Origin: a virus
Length of the DNA: 33,623 bases
Direction: 5' to 3' (one strand)
IMG/VR virus record: IMGVR_UViG_3300017917_003842
Location: 1-33,623 of that record
Shown here piece after piece: positions 15,739-24,211 of this stretch (positions are counted from its first letter, which is position 1; each line of letters opens with the position of its first letter). The notes under the pieces were generated by a model. That model was not told the origin of the DNA. It made no database searches and worked only from the letters and a program-made list of their open reading frames with translations. The position numbers and the translations under genes are program-made.

Positions 15739-17376
15739 ATGGCCGTTATTGAGATTGCAAAAATTCAGGTTCGCAGAGGTGATGCTAGACTAACTGGTAT
15801 GCCTGCTTTAGATACCGGTGAATTTGGATGGGCTGTAGCAGGTACTGGAACTAATACTACTATACCTGAGCTTTTCATTGGAAACAATACAGGTACTGTA
15901 GGAGTAAGCGTAGGCGGAAACGTTAAAATCTTAACGATTTACGATCGACCCGGTCTTCTAGCTGAAGCCTTAGCAACTACAACTACAAATTATACTTACG
16001 GCGGCAATAAAGCACTTAGTAATATCCTTGTAAGGCCTGTACAAAGAACACTAAGATCAAAGCTCGATGATGCTGTAAGTTTACGCGATTTTGGAATAAC
16101 ACCTGACCCCATTGTTCCTCAAACAGAAAAGATACAACAAGCTATTAATGATCTATTTTTAAATTCTGATAAAAATCAGTTTGATGCTAGAGTACCGTTG
16201 GTAATTCCTCCTGGCGATTATTTGATCACAGGAACCATTTATATACCTCCTTATACCACCCTAGAAGGTGCTGGCCGAGATAAAACAGTGTTTACATACA
16301 CAGGAGCAGCCGGCGCACCTTTGTTCCAATTTGTTGACTTAACCAGTACACCAAACAACCCTGTTACACTAACAAACATGGTAAGCAATAGTTTGCCAAC
16401 AGCTATTTCCTTGACAGGTATGACATTGAGGTATGCTAATAGTACCAACCCTAATTTAATGCAACCTTTAATATATGCTGACTGCGCTACAGATGTATTA
16501 ATAGATGATCTAAGATTTTTAAATGATGCGGCCACTACAGGAACAAACATTAATCATGTAGGTATAAGCATTAGAGGTGTAGGTGCATTAATCAGTGAAA
16601 ACCTAAGAATTACTAACTGTCTGTTTGAAAAAATGTTCTACGGAATTAGATCAGACTATGACATAGAAGATACAGTTATAGAAGGTAATAGATTTTTAAA
16701 CTGTAATAGAGGTATTGTATACGGAGAGTTCTTAGGCCCAAGCCAACAAACTGGACCTAAAAAATCTCGTATCATAAGAAATGTGTTCTCTAATATTAAC
16801 AGAGAAGGCATAATGGTCATTGCCGCAAACACACAGACCAACAACGTAACCAATCATATCATATCAGAAAACATTTTTGAAAATGTAGGTAATAATGGAG
16901 TGGGCGATTTGCAAGCCCAATACAGTCCTATTAGATTAGAAACCTATGGTAATGTCAGTCAGAATGATTATTTTTCTAGATTTGAAGTTATAAACAGTAC
17001 CAGCACTTCGGCGCTGTTTGTAGTACCTATTGCCGGCAAGGCTAACATTATTGATAATCGTGTAAGGCAAGTCGTTCTAAGTTCTGGTTCAGCTACAGGA
17101 ACATTAGTTAAGCTGGGACACAGCGGCGGCATTACTAATATTAAAATACAGTATCATATGACCTTTGCTGGAATATCCAGATGGGGCAACTTGTTTACTG
17201 TTGTAACTCAAGGTGTGGTAGGAGACATCACAGACGACTATAAGTTCGTAGGAAACAGCGATGGCAATATAACATTTAATGCTACATTAAATGTTCCTAC
17301 TAATACCATATCAATTACCTATTCAGGTAATTCATTAAACGGACAAATCACTTACCAAGTTAATCAATACTACTGA
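15739..17376 (+). CDS. Tail spike with right-handed beta-helix (pectate-lyase fold)
   Basis: A 545-aa protein. Residues ~1-55 (IAKIQVRRGDARLTGMPALD..., ELFIGN) match the small N-terminal adaptor found on phage tail proteins and tropism determinants. SLRDFGITPD near 112-121 is the usual lead-in to a spike beta-helix. Residues ~120-420 show regular short strands with Asn/Gly turns, an aliphatic ladder (VIEGNRFLNC, RIIRNVFSNI, HIISENIFEN) and DxxT/I-type coils of parallel beta-helix proteins. The C-terminal ~120 residues are a separate beta domain. It probably binds or cleaves a surface polysaccharide. It is driven by a late promoter, and its stop overlaps the next start. Confidence 0.82.
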   Translation: MAVIEIAKIQVRRGDARLTGMPALDTGEFGWAVAGTGTNTTIPELFIGNNTGTVGVSVGGNVKILTIYDRPGLLAEALATTTTNYTYGGNKALSNILVRPVQRTLRSKLDDAVSLRDFGITPDPIVPQTEKIQQAINDLFLNSDKNQFDARVPLVIPPGDYLITGTIYIPPYTTLEGAGRDKTVFTYTGAAGAPLFQFVDLTSTPNNPVTLTNMVSNSLPTAISLTGMTLRYANSTNPNLMQPLIYADCATDVLIDDLRFLNDAATTGTNINHVGISIRGVGALISENLRITNCLFEKMFYGIRSDYDIEDTVIEGNRFLNCNRGIVYGEFLGPSQQTGPKKSRIIRNVFSNINREGIMVIAANTQTNNVTNHIISENIFENVGNNGVGDLQAQYSPIRLETYGNVSQNDYFSRFEVINSTSTSALFVVPIAGKANIIDNRVRQVVLSSGSATGTLVKLGHSGGITNIKIQYHMTFAGISRWGNLFTVVTQGVVGDITDDYKFVGNSDGNITFNATLNVPTNTISITYSGNSLNGQITYQVNQYY

Positions 17377-17807
17377 TGTTAAAAGATCCTGAACAAAGGC
17401 TTGCCGATTGGCGTGCATTAAGAGATCAAGTGGATCAATCTCATGATCCTTTTGCGCCAGTTTTAGAATTTTGGTCAGATGTTCCGTTAGTTCCTTATAA
17501 TCATAAAATAGACCAATATAACCCAAGGAGTTGGCCCACTCCTTGGGAAATTATAGTAGATAATCGGTACGATGATTTTACTATTGCTATGATGATGGGT
17601 TTGACATTAAAACTCACTGCTAAATTTGCCAATAGTAATATAGATATTAAAACCATGGTTGATGAAAATCGAACTAGATTGTATAATCTAGTCTATGTCG
17701 ACAACGATACAGTATTAAATTATAACCGAACACAGGCAGTTAAAGCCCAAGATATTCCGGAATCGTTTTTGCTAGAAAACCAAGTTGACATTTTGAGGCC
17801 AAGGTAA
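17376..17807 (+). CDS. Tail-spike-coupled phage protein, unknown
   Basis: A 143-aa protein starting inside the stop of the spike gene (TGATG). It is rich in Trp, Tyr and Asp (EFWSDVPLVPYNHKIDQYNP, WPTPWEIIVDNRYDDFTIAM), with no signal peptide. Tight coupling to the spike suggests a spike chaperone or tail attachment partner, but no family is recognised. Confidence 0.55.
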   Translation: MLKDPEQRLADWRALRDQVDQSHDPFAPVLEFWSDVPLVPYNHKIDQYNPRSWPTPWEIIVDNRYDDFTIAMMMGLTLKLTAKFANSNIDIKTMVDENRTRLYNLVYVDNDTVLNYNRTQAVKAQDIPESFLLENQVDILRPR

Positions 17808-17846
17808 ATATCATCCTACCCAAAAAAAAATTAAAAAGGTCGGTAT

Positions 17847-20201
17847 ATGATTACAGTCGTTAAACGCAATGGGGAGCGTGTCCCTTTAGACATCGCAAAG
17901 ATACAGAGACAGGTAGCACATGCCTGTAAAGGTATAGACGGGGTTAGTCCGTCTATGATTGAAATTAAAGCACAGATAGAATTACATGATGGAATCCATA
18001 CCAAGACCATAGACGAACTACTGCTCAAGGCCATGGTTAATTTGATAGACGAAAATGAAAATCCCGAAATCAATAATGTAAATTATCAATATGTAGCAGG
18101 TCGCCAACAAGTTAGTATGTTAAGAAAAGAAGTTTATGGAGAATATGATCCTCCTAAGCTTTATCAAATAGTTAAGAAAAATGTAGAGTCAGGAATGTAT
18201 ACCAAAGAACTACTAGATTGGTATACTGAAGAAGAATGGAATATCATTGATTTATTTTTAGATCATGCCAAAGATGAGCAATATACCTATGCCGCCATTG
18301 CTCAGCTTGCTGAAAAATACCTAGTTCAAAATCGTGCCACAGGACAGATCTACGAAACACCCCAAGTTCGTTATGCTGTAGCCGCAGCCACAGCCTTCCA
18401 TGCTGAACCTAAAGATAAGAGATTAAAATATGTTAAAGAATATTATGAATGTGCCAGTGAAGGTCACTTTACTCTCGCTACTCCTGTGCTCGCTGGTCTG
18501 GGCACTACTACAAAACAATTCAGTAGCTGTGTGCTCATTAGTAGCGATGATACCCTTGATAGCATATTTGCTGCGGGAGAGATGATGGCCAAGTATGCTA
18601 GCAAACGTGCTGGCATTGGTTTAGAGATTGGACGTATTCGACCGTTAGGTGCACCTATTCGCAATGGTGAAATTAAACATACAGGAATGATCCCTTTTTT
18701 AAAGAAATGGTTCTCAGACCTGCGTTCGTGCAGCCAAGGCGGAATACGTAATGCAAGTTGTACCGTAACATTCCCTATCTGGCATTATCAATTCGAAGAT
18801 CTTATCGTACTAAAAAATAATCAAGGTACAGAAGAAACTCGTGTACGCCAAATGGACTATTCTGTGGTAGTTAACGCTATGTTTTGGCGTCGTTACAAAA
18901 ACGGAGAAGATATCACTTTATTTGATCCTAACGATGTCCCTGATCTATATGAAGCATATTACAGGGATTCAAAAGAGTTTGAAAGGTTGTACTTAAAGTA
19001 TGAACAAGATAAGACAAAGAAAAAGAAAGTGTTATCAGCGGATGAGATATTCAAAAACGGAATCCTTAAAGAGAGGACTGATACTGGCCGCATCTATCTT
19101 GTATTCATCGACAACGTCATCAATCAAGGTCCGTTTGATACAACCCTTGATCCCATTTATCAATCAAACCTATGCCAAGAGATACTTTTACCCACCCGCC
19201 CTTTCCAGAGAATTGAAGACCCTGAGGGACGAATTGCTCTTTGTACTCTTGGGTCGATAAATTGGGGTGCGTTCCGTAATCCTCAAGACATGCGTAAAGC
19301 CTGTCGAGTTCTAGTTCGTAGTCTAAGTAATTTACTTAACTATCAAGATTTTTTAAGTATCCAAAGTCGGTTAGCTAATAAAGACTTTGAACCTTTAGGT
19401 GTTGGTATTACTAACTTGGCTTACTGGCATGCTCGTAAGAGCTTCAAGTATGGTAGTCCTGAAGCTCTAGCAGAAGTCAAGCGTTGGATGGAACATCAAG
19501 CATTTTATCTAACTGAAACCAGTGTTGAGCTAGCCGAAGAACGCGGTGCTTGCCTTCGAAGCCAACATACACATTATGGTCGTGGTATATTTCCCTGGGA
19601 GCGTCGCAATCCCGGTTCAAATGAATTAACTGATTTTACACCTAGTTTAGATTGGGAACCACTTCGCGAAAAGATGAAACAGCATGGCATTCGTAACGCC
19701 ACATTGATGGCAGTTGCTCCTGTTGAATCTAGTTCAGTTGTTCTCAACTCCACTAATGGTATTGAAATGCCTATGGAATTGATTTCTGTTAAAGAAAGCA
19801 AGGCAGGAAGTTTTGTACAGGTAGTACCAGAATACAAGCGTTTAAAGAATCGTTATCAATTAATGTGGGATCAGAAAGACTGTGTTGACTATTTGAAGAC
19901 AGCCGCGGTACTTGCTGTGTATATTGATCAAAGTCTGTCAACTAACACATTCTATAATCCTGCATATTTTAAAGATGGCAAGGTTCCGGGTACACTGATC
20001 GCTAAAAATTTAATGTTAGCCTACAAATGGGGAATCAAAACTATCTATTATAGTTTGATTAACAAAGTCGGTGCAAAGGCCAGTGTTACTGGTACTAACA
20101 CTATTCAAGTCAACGGTCATCACACAGGGATAACTACCTATGACAATGCAGTATTGTATCAGTCTTTTGATGATGCTGATTGCGAAGCTTGTAAATTATA
20201 A
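17847..20201 (+). CDS. nrdA: Ribonucleoside-diphosphate reductase alpha subunit, class Ia
   Basis: A 784-aa large subunit that reduces NDPs to dNDPs with the NrdB radical subunit. An ATP-cone fills residues ~1-90 (ITVVKRNGERVPLDIAKIQ), so allosteric activity control may be kept. The active site is complete: C228 in FSSCVLISSDD, N441, C443 and E445 in SNLCQEI, C466 in ALCTLGS, the YY radical-transfer pair in KTIYYSL, and a C-terminal CEACKL that accepts electrons from glutaredoxin. AAAAGG lies upstream of ATG 17847. It forms a block with nrdB and grx, supplying dNTPs during replication. Confidence 0.97.
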   Translation: MITVVKRNGERVPLDIAKIQRQVAHACKGIDGVSPSMIEIKAQIELHDGIHTKTIDELLLKAMVNLIDENENPEINNVNYQYVAGRQQVSMLRKEVYGEYDPPKLYQIVKKNVESGMYTKELLDWYTEEEWNIIDLFLDHAKDEQYTYAAIAQLAEKYLVQNRATGQIYETPQVRYAVAAATAFHAEPKDKRLKYVKEYYECASEGHFTLATPVLAGLGTTTKQFSSCVLISSDDTLDSIFAAGEMMAKYASKRAGIGLEIGRIRPLGAPIRNGEIKHTGMIPFLKKWFSDLRSCSQGGIRNASCTVTFPIWHYQFEDLIVLKNNQGTEETRVRQMDYSVVVNAMFWRRYKNGEDITLFDPNDVPDLYEAYYRDSKEFERLYLKYEQDKTKKKKVLSADEIFKNGILKERTDTGRIYLVFIDNVINQGPFDTTLDPIYQSNLCQEILLPTRPFQRIEDPEGRIALCTLGSINWGAFRNPQDMRKACRVLVRSLSNLLNYQDFLSIQSRLANKDFEPLGVGITNLAYWHARKSFKYGSPEALAEVKRWMEHQAFYLTETSVELAEERGACLRSQHTHYGRGIFPWERRNPGSNELTDFTPSLDWEPLREKMKQHGIRNATLMAVAPVESSSVVLNSTNGIEMPMELISVKESKAGSFVQVVPEYKRLKNRYQLMWDQKDCVDYLKTAAVLAVYIDQSLSTNTFYNPAYFKDGKVPGTLIAKNLMLAYKWGIKTIYYSLINKVGAKASVTGTNTIQVNGHHTGITTYDNAVLYQSFDDADCEACKL

Positions 20202-20214
20202 TAAGGAAAGAAAA

Positions 20215-20430
20215 ATGACAGTTGTACACGTAGGAAGTTTAAGACTAGAACTAAATGATGAATTAAAGAAATGGGGTATTGATCCCAACTCTGTTTTAAT
20301 AGAACCAGAAGCAGAAAGTTGGATACTTGCTAATCTTAGAAATCCTGATGTAGATTCTGTACAGGTTACCTATGATAACGCATTAGAAATAATTTTTAGA
20401 CACAATGGCACAGAGTTTAACTATGAGTAA
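20215..20430 (+). CDS. Small protein between nrdA and nrdB, 71 aa
   Basis: ATG 20215 follows AAGGA with good spacing and opens a 71-aa acidic frame (MTVVHVGSLRLELNDELKKW..., RHNGTEFNYE) with alternating strands and helices. It overlaps the nrdB start by 8 bp. No known RNR partner motif (NrdI, NrdH) is present. The tight position between the two subunits suggests a link to nucleotide metabolism or its control, but this is only context. Confidence 0.65.
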   Translation: MTVVHVGSLRLELNDELKKWGIDPNSVLIEPEAESWILANLRNPDVDSVQVTYDNALEIIFRHNGTEFNYE

Positions 20431-21523
20431 AGAACAATACAATATATCAAAACCAACAAATTATTTAAAACGTAAAATGTTTTTAGATCCTGAGGGTCCT
20501 GTTACAGTTCAACGTTTTGAAGAAGTCAAATATCCAAAGATAACTAAATTCGAAGAACTAGCTCGAGGATTTTTTTGGGTCCCGGAAGAAATTAGTTTAA
20601 CTAAAGATAAAATAGATCATAAGGAAGCAACAGATGCGGTCAAGCATATATTCACTTCAAATCTTCTTCGTCAAACTGCTTTGGACAGTATTCAAGGTAG
20701 AGCGCCGAATCAAGTATTTGGTCCCGTAATTAGTATTCCGGAATTAGAAGCACTGGTTAGTAATTGGAGCTTCTTTGAAACAAACATACATTCAAAAAGT
20801 TATAGTCATATCATAAGGAATGTTTATGGAGTACCAAAAGAAGAATTTAATAAAATACATGACACAGCCGAAATCGTTGGCATGGCTGCTAATATTGGTC
20901 GTTACTATGAGGATCTTCACGTTCTCAATTGCCGTAAAGAGTTGGGCGAAGAAATTGACGGATATGTTCATAAACGAGCCATATGGCTTGCACTACATGC
21001 CTCCTACGCCCTCGAAGCCTTACGGTTCATGGTATCTTTCGCCACTTCATTGGCCATGGTAGAAAATAAGATCTATATTGGTAATGGAAACATTATTAGT
21101 TTGATCTTACAAGATGAATTGTTACACACCGAATGGACAGCCTGGCTCATTAATAATGTCACTAAAGATGACAGTGATTTTGCCAAATTAGAAACAGAAT
21201 GCAGTCAAGAAGTGTATAATATGTACATGGAAGTTATTAAAGAAGAAAAGGCATGGGCAGAATATCTGTTCAGCAAAGGTGTTGTTATTGGTTTAAATGC
21301 AACGATATTAAAAGACTTTGTTGACTATACTGCATTTACTAGACTCAAAGATATAGGTATAAAATACAACGAAGAACATCCTAAGTCTAGTCCTATACCT
21401 TGGTTCAACAAGCATGTCAATATTAATAAGAAACAGACTGCACTCCAAGAAAATGAATCTACTAACTATGTTATTGGAGTCATGAGTGACACTGTAGAAT
21501 ATGCAGAACTTCCAGATTTATGA
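20423..21523 (+). CDS. nrdB: Ribonucleoside-diphosphate reductase beta subunit
   Basis: A 366-aa ferritin-like radical subunit. The metal and radical residues are in order: D in LDSIQGRAPNQ, E119 and H123 in FFETNIHSKSY, Y127 as the likely radical tyrosine, E in YALEALRFMVSFA, and E/H in LQDELLHTEWTAW. The C-terminal tail (ending VEYAELPDL) is acidic, as needed for docking to NrdA. Compared with E. coli NrdB as I recall it (E115-T-I-H118), there is one extra residue between the first Glu and His here. ATG 20423 is chosen over GTG/TTG alternatives within the preceding gene. Confidence 0.95.
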   Translation: MSKEQYNISKPTNYLKRKMFLDPEGPVTVQRFEEVKYPKITKFEELARGFFWVPEEISLTKDKIDHKEATDAVKHIFTSNLLRQTALDSIQGRAPNQVFGPVISIPELEALVSNWSFFETNIHSKSYSHIIRNVYGVPKEEFNKIHDTAEIVGMAANIGRYYEDLHVLNCRKELGEEIDGYVHKRAIWLALHASYALEALRFMVSFATSLAMVENKIYIGNGNIISLILQDELLHTEWTAWLINNVTKDDSDFAKLETECSQEVYNMYMEVIKEEKAWAEYLFSKGVVIGLNATILKDFVDYTAFTRLKDIGIKYNEEHPKSSPIPWFNKHVNINKKQTALQENESTNYVIGVMSDTVEYAELPDL

Positions 21524-21533
21524 AAGAGAAATT

Positions 21534-21779
21534 ATGGAAAATAAAATGACCGCTATATTATGGAGCAAGTATCATTGCCCTTACTGTGATCAAGCTAAAC
21601 AGTTATTAAAGACTAAAGGTTACGCAATCGAAGAAAGAAAAATTGGAGACGGGTGGAGCAAAGACGAATTATTAGAGTCTGTGCCTTCTGCTAGAAGTGT
21701 TCCTCAGATTTTCTTAGATGGAACTTATATTGGCGGATTTGATGAATTAAAAAAATATTTTAATCCGGTGATTTTATGA
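21534..21779 (+). CDS. Glutaredoxin
   Basis: An 81-aa thioredoxin-fold protein with the CPYC active site in WSKYHCPYCDQAK, the cis-Pro loop SVPQIFLDG and the GGFDEL glutathione-binding turn. It would pass electrons to NrdA in the adjacent operon, as T4 NrdC does. ATG 21534 follows AGAGAA; ATG 21546 is an alternative and would remove only four residues. Its stop overlaps the next gene. Confidence 0.93.
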   Translation: MENKMTAILWSKYHCPYCDQAKQLLKTKGYAIEERKIGDGWSKDELLESVPSARSVPQIFLDGTYIGGFDELKKYFNPVIL

Positions 21780-22258
21780 ACAAAGATGGCACTTCAGATC
21801 TTGATACAATAACAATAAGTGATAGTGAAGATATCACTTCTATTAACCTCAGTGATCTTACATTGCCTGCATTTGATACTATAGATATGTCTAGTGTAAC
21901 TTATCACAGTTCTACATTATCTAATAATCATTATACAATAAGCACAGCTAATCCTAATTTAAATATGGGACCCAGTTATTCTTTTTCAAATAACTGGAAT
22001 CCTATCATGGGTAATCTCACTGCTGGAACAACACAGCCTTCGATCAGTGTCAAGGGCGATGCAAGCTTTGACGGTGATATTACATGGAAAGGTCGAAACC
22101 TAGGAGAGATGTTAGAAAAGATTGAATCTAGGCTAGCTATTCTAACTCCTGATCCTAAAAAGCTAGAACATTTCGAAGCTTTGAAACGTGCCTATGAAAA
22201 TTATAAAACTTTAGAAAGACTGTGTCAATTGGAAGAAAACGATGACAAGCAACAATGA
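21776..22258 (+). CDS. Phage protein with C-terminal helical domain, unknown
   Basis: A 160-aa protein. Residues 1-95 are Ser/Thr/Asn-rich and probably beta or disordered. From ~96 onward the sequence changes to a short beta unit (GDASFDGDITWKGRNLGEML) leading into a helical pair (IESRLAILTPDPKKLEHF...). That layout, a fibre-like N-terminus with a short coiled-coil foot, occurs in phage virion accessory proteins. ATGA overlap with the glutaredoxin gene implies coupling. Confidence 0.6.
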   Translation: MNKDGTSDLDTITISDSEDITSINLSDLTLPAFDTIDMSSVTYHSSTLSNNHYTISTANPNLNMGPSYSFSNNWNPIMGNLTAGTTQPSISVKGDASFDGDITWKGRNLGEMLEKIESRLAILTPDPKKLEHFEALKRAYENYKTLERLCQLEENDDKQQ

Positions 22259-22406
22259 CAAGGTTATTAAAGAACTTGAACAAAAAGTTACTAAACTAGA
22301 ATCTCAGGTTCGAGAACTTGGTCAACGTTTGCAATATCTTGAAAGAGAAAATAATAGAAGGAAGAGCGAAGTTAATCAAATATCTTCCTCACTGGCAAGG
22401 AGATGA
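22242..22406 (+). CDS. Small coiled-coil protein, 54 aa
   Basis: ATG 22242 lies inside the end of the previous gene and opens a 54-residue frame in another register. The product is one long heptad-repeat helix (VIKELEQKVTKLESQVREL, GQRLQYLERENNRRK) with a basic C-terminus. The region would otherwise be a 140-bp gap, and AAGGAG near its end serves the next gene. It probably works as a dimeric clamp or adaptor. No family is named. Confidence 0.6.
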   Translation: MTSNNDKVIKELEQKVTKLESQVRELGQRLQYLERENNRRKSEVNQISSSLARR

Positions 22407-22408
22407 AG

Positions 22409-22789
22409 ATGGATAAAGAAATAATCGAATTCTGCAAAAGGCATAGTATAAGAATTATAGATAACAACAAAAGAGCTCATAAAATAACCAAGCTGAATTC
22501 AAGTTATTTTCAATCTCCATACGATTACAATAAAGTCCATCAAGAAATATTCCATGACACTGAGCCGTTGCTAACTATAGAAATAGCTCAGAGCGAATTA
22601 GAAAAACTGTCATGTTTTGAATCCGAAGTTTTTAACCATATGGAACGTGAAGGTCACTACAATATGTTTTTAACAATCATGGAACAAAAAGAAAAAGAAA
22701 AATTTCTCAAAGAGAAATATCCCGCAGTAAAAAAAGCCTATGAGCATTACAGCCTTATGCTTAAAATGGCAGGTGCTGGGGAACTATAA
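22409..22789 (+). CDS. Phage protein, unknown
   Basis: A 126-aa, highly charged, mostly helical protein (MDKEIIEFCKRHSIRIIDNN..., FLKEKYPAVKKAYEHYSLML). ATG 22409 is chosen over ATG 22403 because AAGGAG at 22398-22403 is then correctly spaced. It resembles no enzyme family I know. It lies in a run of small genes of likely virion or assembly role. Confidence 0.6.
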   Translation: MDKEIIEFCKRHSIRIIDNNKRAHKITKLNSSYFQSPYDYNKVHQEIFHDTEPLLTIEIAQSELEKLSCFESEVFNHMEREGHYNMFLTIMEQKEKEKFLKEKYPAVKKAYEHYSLMLKMAGAGEL

Positions 22790-22798
22790 AGGAAAATT

Positions 22799-23086
22799 AT
22801 GTTATTAGATAAGTTTGTTAAAGTAGGTGATATTGTTACGTTGAAGCTGATTAGCGGAGAAGAACTCATTGCCAGATTTGATGAGGAAACCAGCGAACAC
22901 ATCAAGGTCACTAAGCCGCTGGCATTAGTTGCCGGTAGACAGTTAGGAATGATACCCTGGGTATTTCTTGCCGAATCTGATTCAGTAAAAATTGTAAAGT
23001 CTGCAATTATAGCAGGTCCCATGATTAGTAAAAAAGATGCAGCTCAGCAATACCTAGAAGGGACCACAGGTATTGCTACTATCTAA
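22799..23086 (+). CDS. Small beta-barrel (Sm-like) phage protein
   Basis: A 95-aa protein with a strong AAAGGA ribosome-binding site. Residues ~8-62 read as five short strands with an ISGEELIARF turn and FDEETSEHIKVTKPLAL, similar in pattern to the Sm1 motif of LSm/Hfq-type barrels. The end (KKDAAQQYLEGTTGI) is a helix. An RNA-binding role is possible but rests on pattern only. Confidence 0.55.
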   Translation: MLLDKFVKVGDIVTLKLISGEELIARFDEETSEHIKVTKPLALVAGRQLGMIPWVFLAESDSVKIVKSAIIAGPMISKKDAAQQYLEGTTGIATI

Positions 23087-23095
23087 GGAGAACGC

Positions 23096-24211
23096 ATGCC
23101 AGCTTATGTAACTTACCCTCAAGCAGTACTTATGATCCTGCAAAGGATTGGACAAACTCCGCTACAACAAGTTAAAAGTGTTAAAACTGCCAATGCGCCA
23201 ACCGGGGCCAAAGCCGGTCTTCTTGCCACTGTATTATTTGTTGCCGGAGCCGCTTATAAAGAAATTCCAGGTGTAGCTGAAGCAGTTAATAATGTAGGAA
23301 CATGGGCCAACGAGGCCATAAGAAATTTTACAGGAAGTCTCGACTCGGCCTTAGGAGGAACTTTAAGCTCGATAAGCTTTAATCCAACCGCAGGAGATAT
23401 ACAGGCAGCAAAAACATTAGGTATTGATGTACGTGCTTTTGCTCCCCCAATTGGATCGGGATTAGATGTGTCTGGTCTAGTCAATAATGCCATGAAGTCG
23501 GCCAACGAAGCCTTAGACAATATGCTAGGACATACGAACCGTCTAGCAGGGTTAGAAAACTTTGATGCTGCCAAGACAGCTACTTTTAATGTTCAAACAG
23601 GGGCTACAACGTTCGCTGAACGAGCAACAGCCGTTGACAGCGGTATGTTAAAAGGTGTATTAGATAATACGGCTAGTGCTAGAAGTGAACTAATCGATCA
23701 GCTAACTAAAGAAGCAACCACATTGGGCAAGGATATTAACAGCTGGGTAAATCAAGGGCTAGCAAGTGCAAACGCACAAAGTTTAGCACTAACAGGCGGA
23801 AAATTAGGATTTTTTAGTGAAGGCTTATACGAATCATTAAAAGGCGGGGAAGTTAATCTTTTAAAAGCCGCAATTAATGAAGCAAAGGTTTTAATTACAA
23901 ATCCCTCAGTGACTCAACAAGCTATAGATGCAGCCGCAGATAAAATTGTAACAAGAGCACAAAATCTTGCGGCATTGCAGGCTCAAGAAGAAGCTACTAT
24001 TCAGAATCATATTAAAGCTACTGCCCTATTAGATAATCTGCAACGTCAAGCATTAGATTATACTAATCCCGTGTATCAAGATCTAGCTGAACTTACAACC
24101 AGAGCCGATAAAAAAGAATTATTGGCTTCTGTTGGTACAGCAGTAACAAACGTAGCTGATTCTAAGAATCAAGGTACTTTCTCGGCTCCCACTCCACCTC
24201 CGGGGGCTTAA
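23096..24211 (+). CDS. Ala-rich structural phage protein
   Basis: A 371-aa protein with an AAGGAG site before ATG 23096. It has a short hydrophobic segment at ~42-56 (LLATVLFVAGAAY), then long Ala/Asn/Leu-rich helices (VNNAMKSANEALDNML, IVTRAQNLAALQAQEEATI) and a flexible PTPPPGA tail. Such elongated helical, membrane-touching proteins are common among internal head or ejection proteins. No family is recognised. Its stop overlaps the start of dadA. Confidence 0.6.
   Translation: MPAYVTYPQAVLMILQRIGQTPLQQVKSVKTANAPTGAKAGLLATVLFVAGAAYKEIPGVAEAVNNVGTWANEAIRNFTGSLDSALGGTLSSISFNPTAGDIQAAKTLGIDVRAFAPPIGSGLDVSGLVNNAMKSANEALDNMLGHTNRLAGLENFDAAKTATFNVQTGATTFAERATAVDSGMLKGVLDNTASARSELIDQLTKEATTLGKDINSWVNQGLASANAQSLALTGGKLGFFSEGLYESLKGGEVNLLKAAINEAKVLITNPSVTQQAIDAAADKIVTRAQNLAALQAQEEATIQNHIKATALLDNLQRQALDYTNPVYQDLAELTTRADKKELLASVGTAVTNVADSKNQGTFSAPTPPPGA

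Noticed and set aside
19000-19260. An 86-codon plus-strand ORF within nrdA
   Set aside because: It lies wholly in another frame of a complete, motif-supported nrdA gene.
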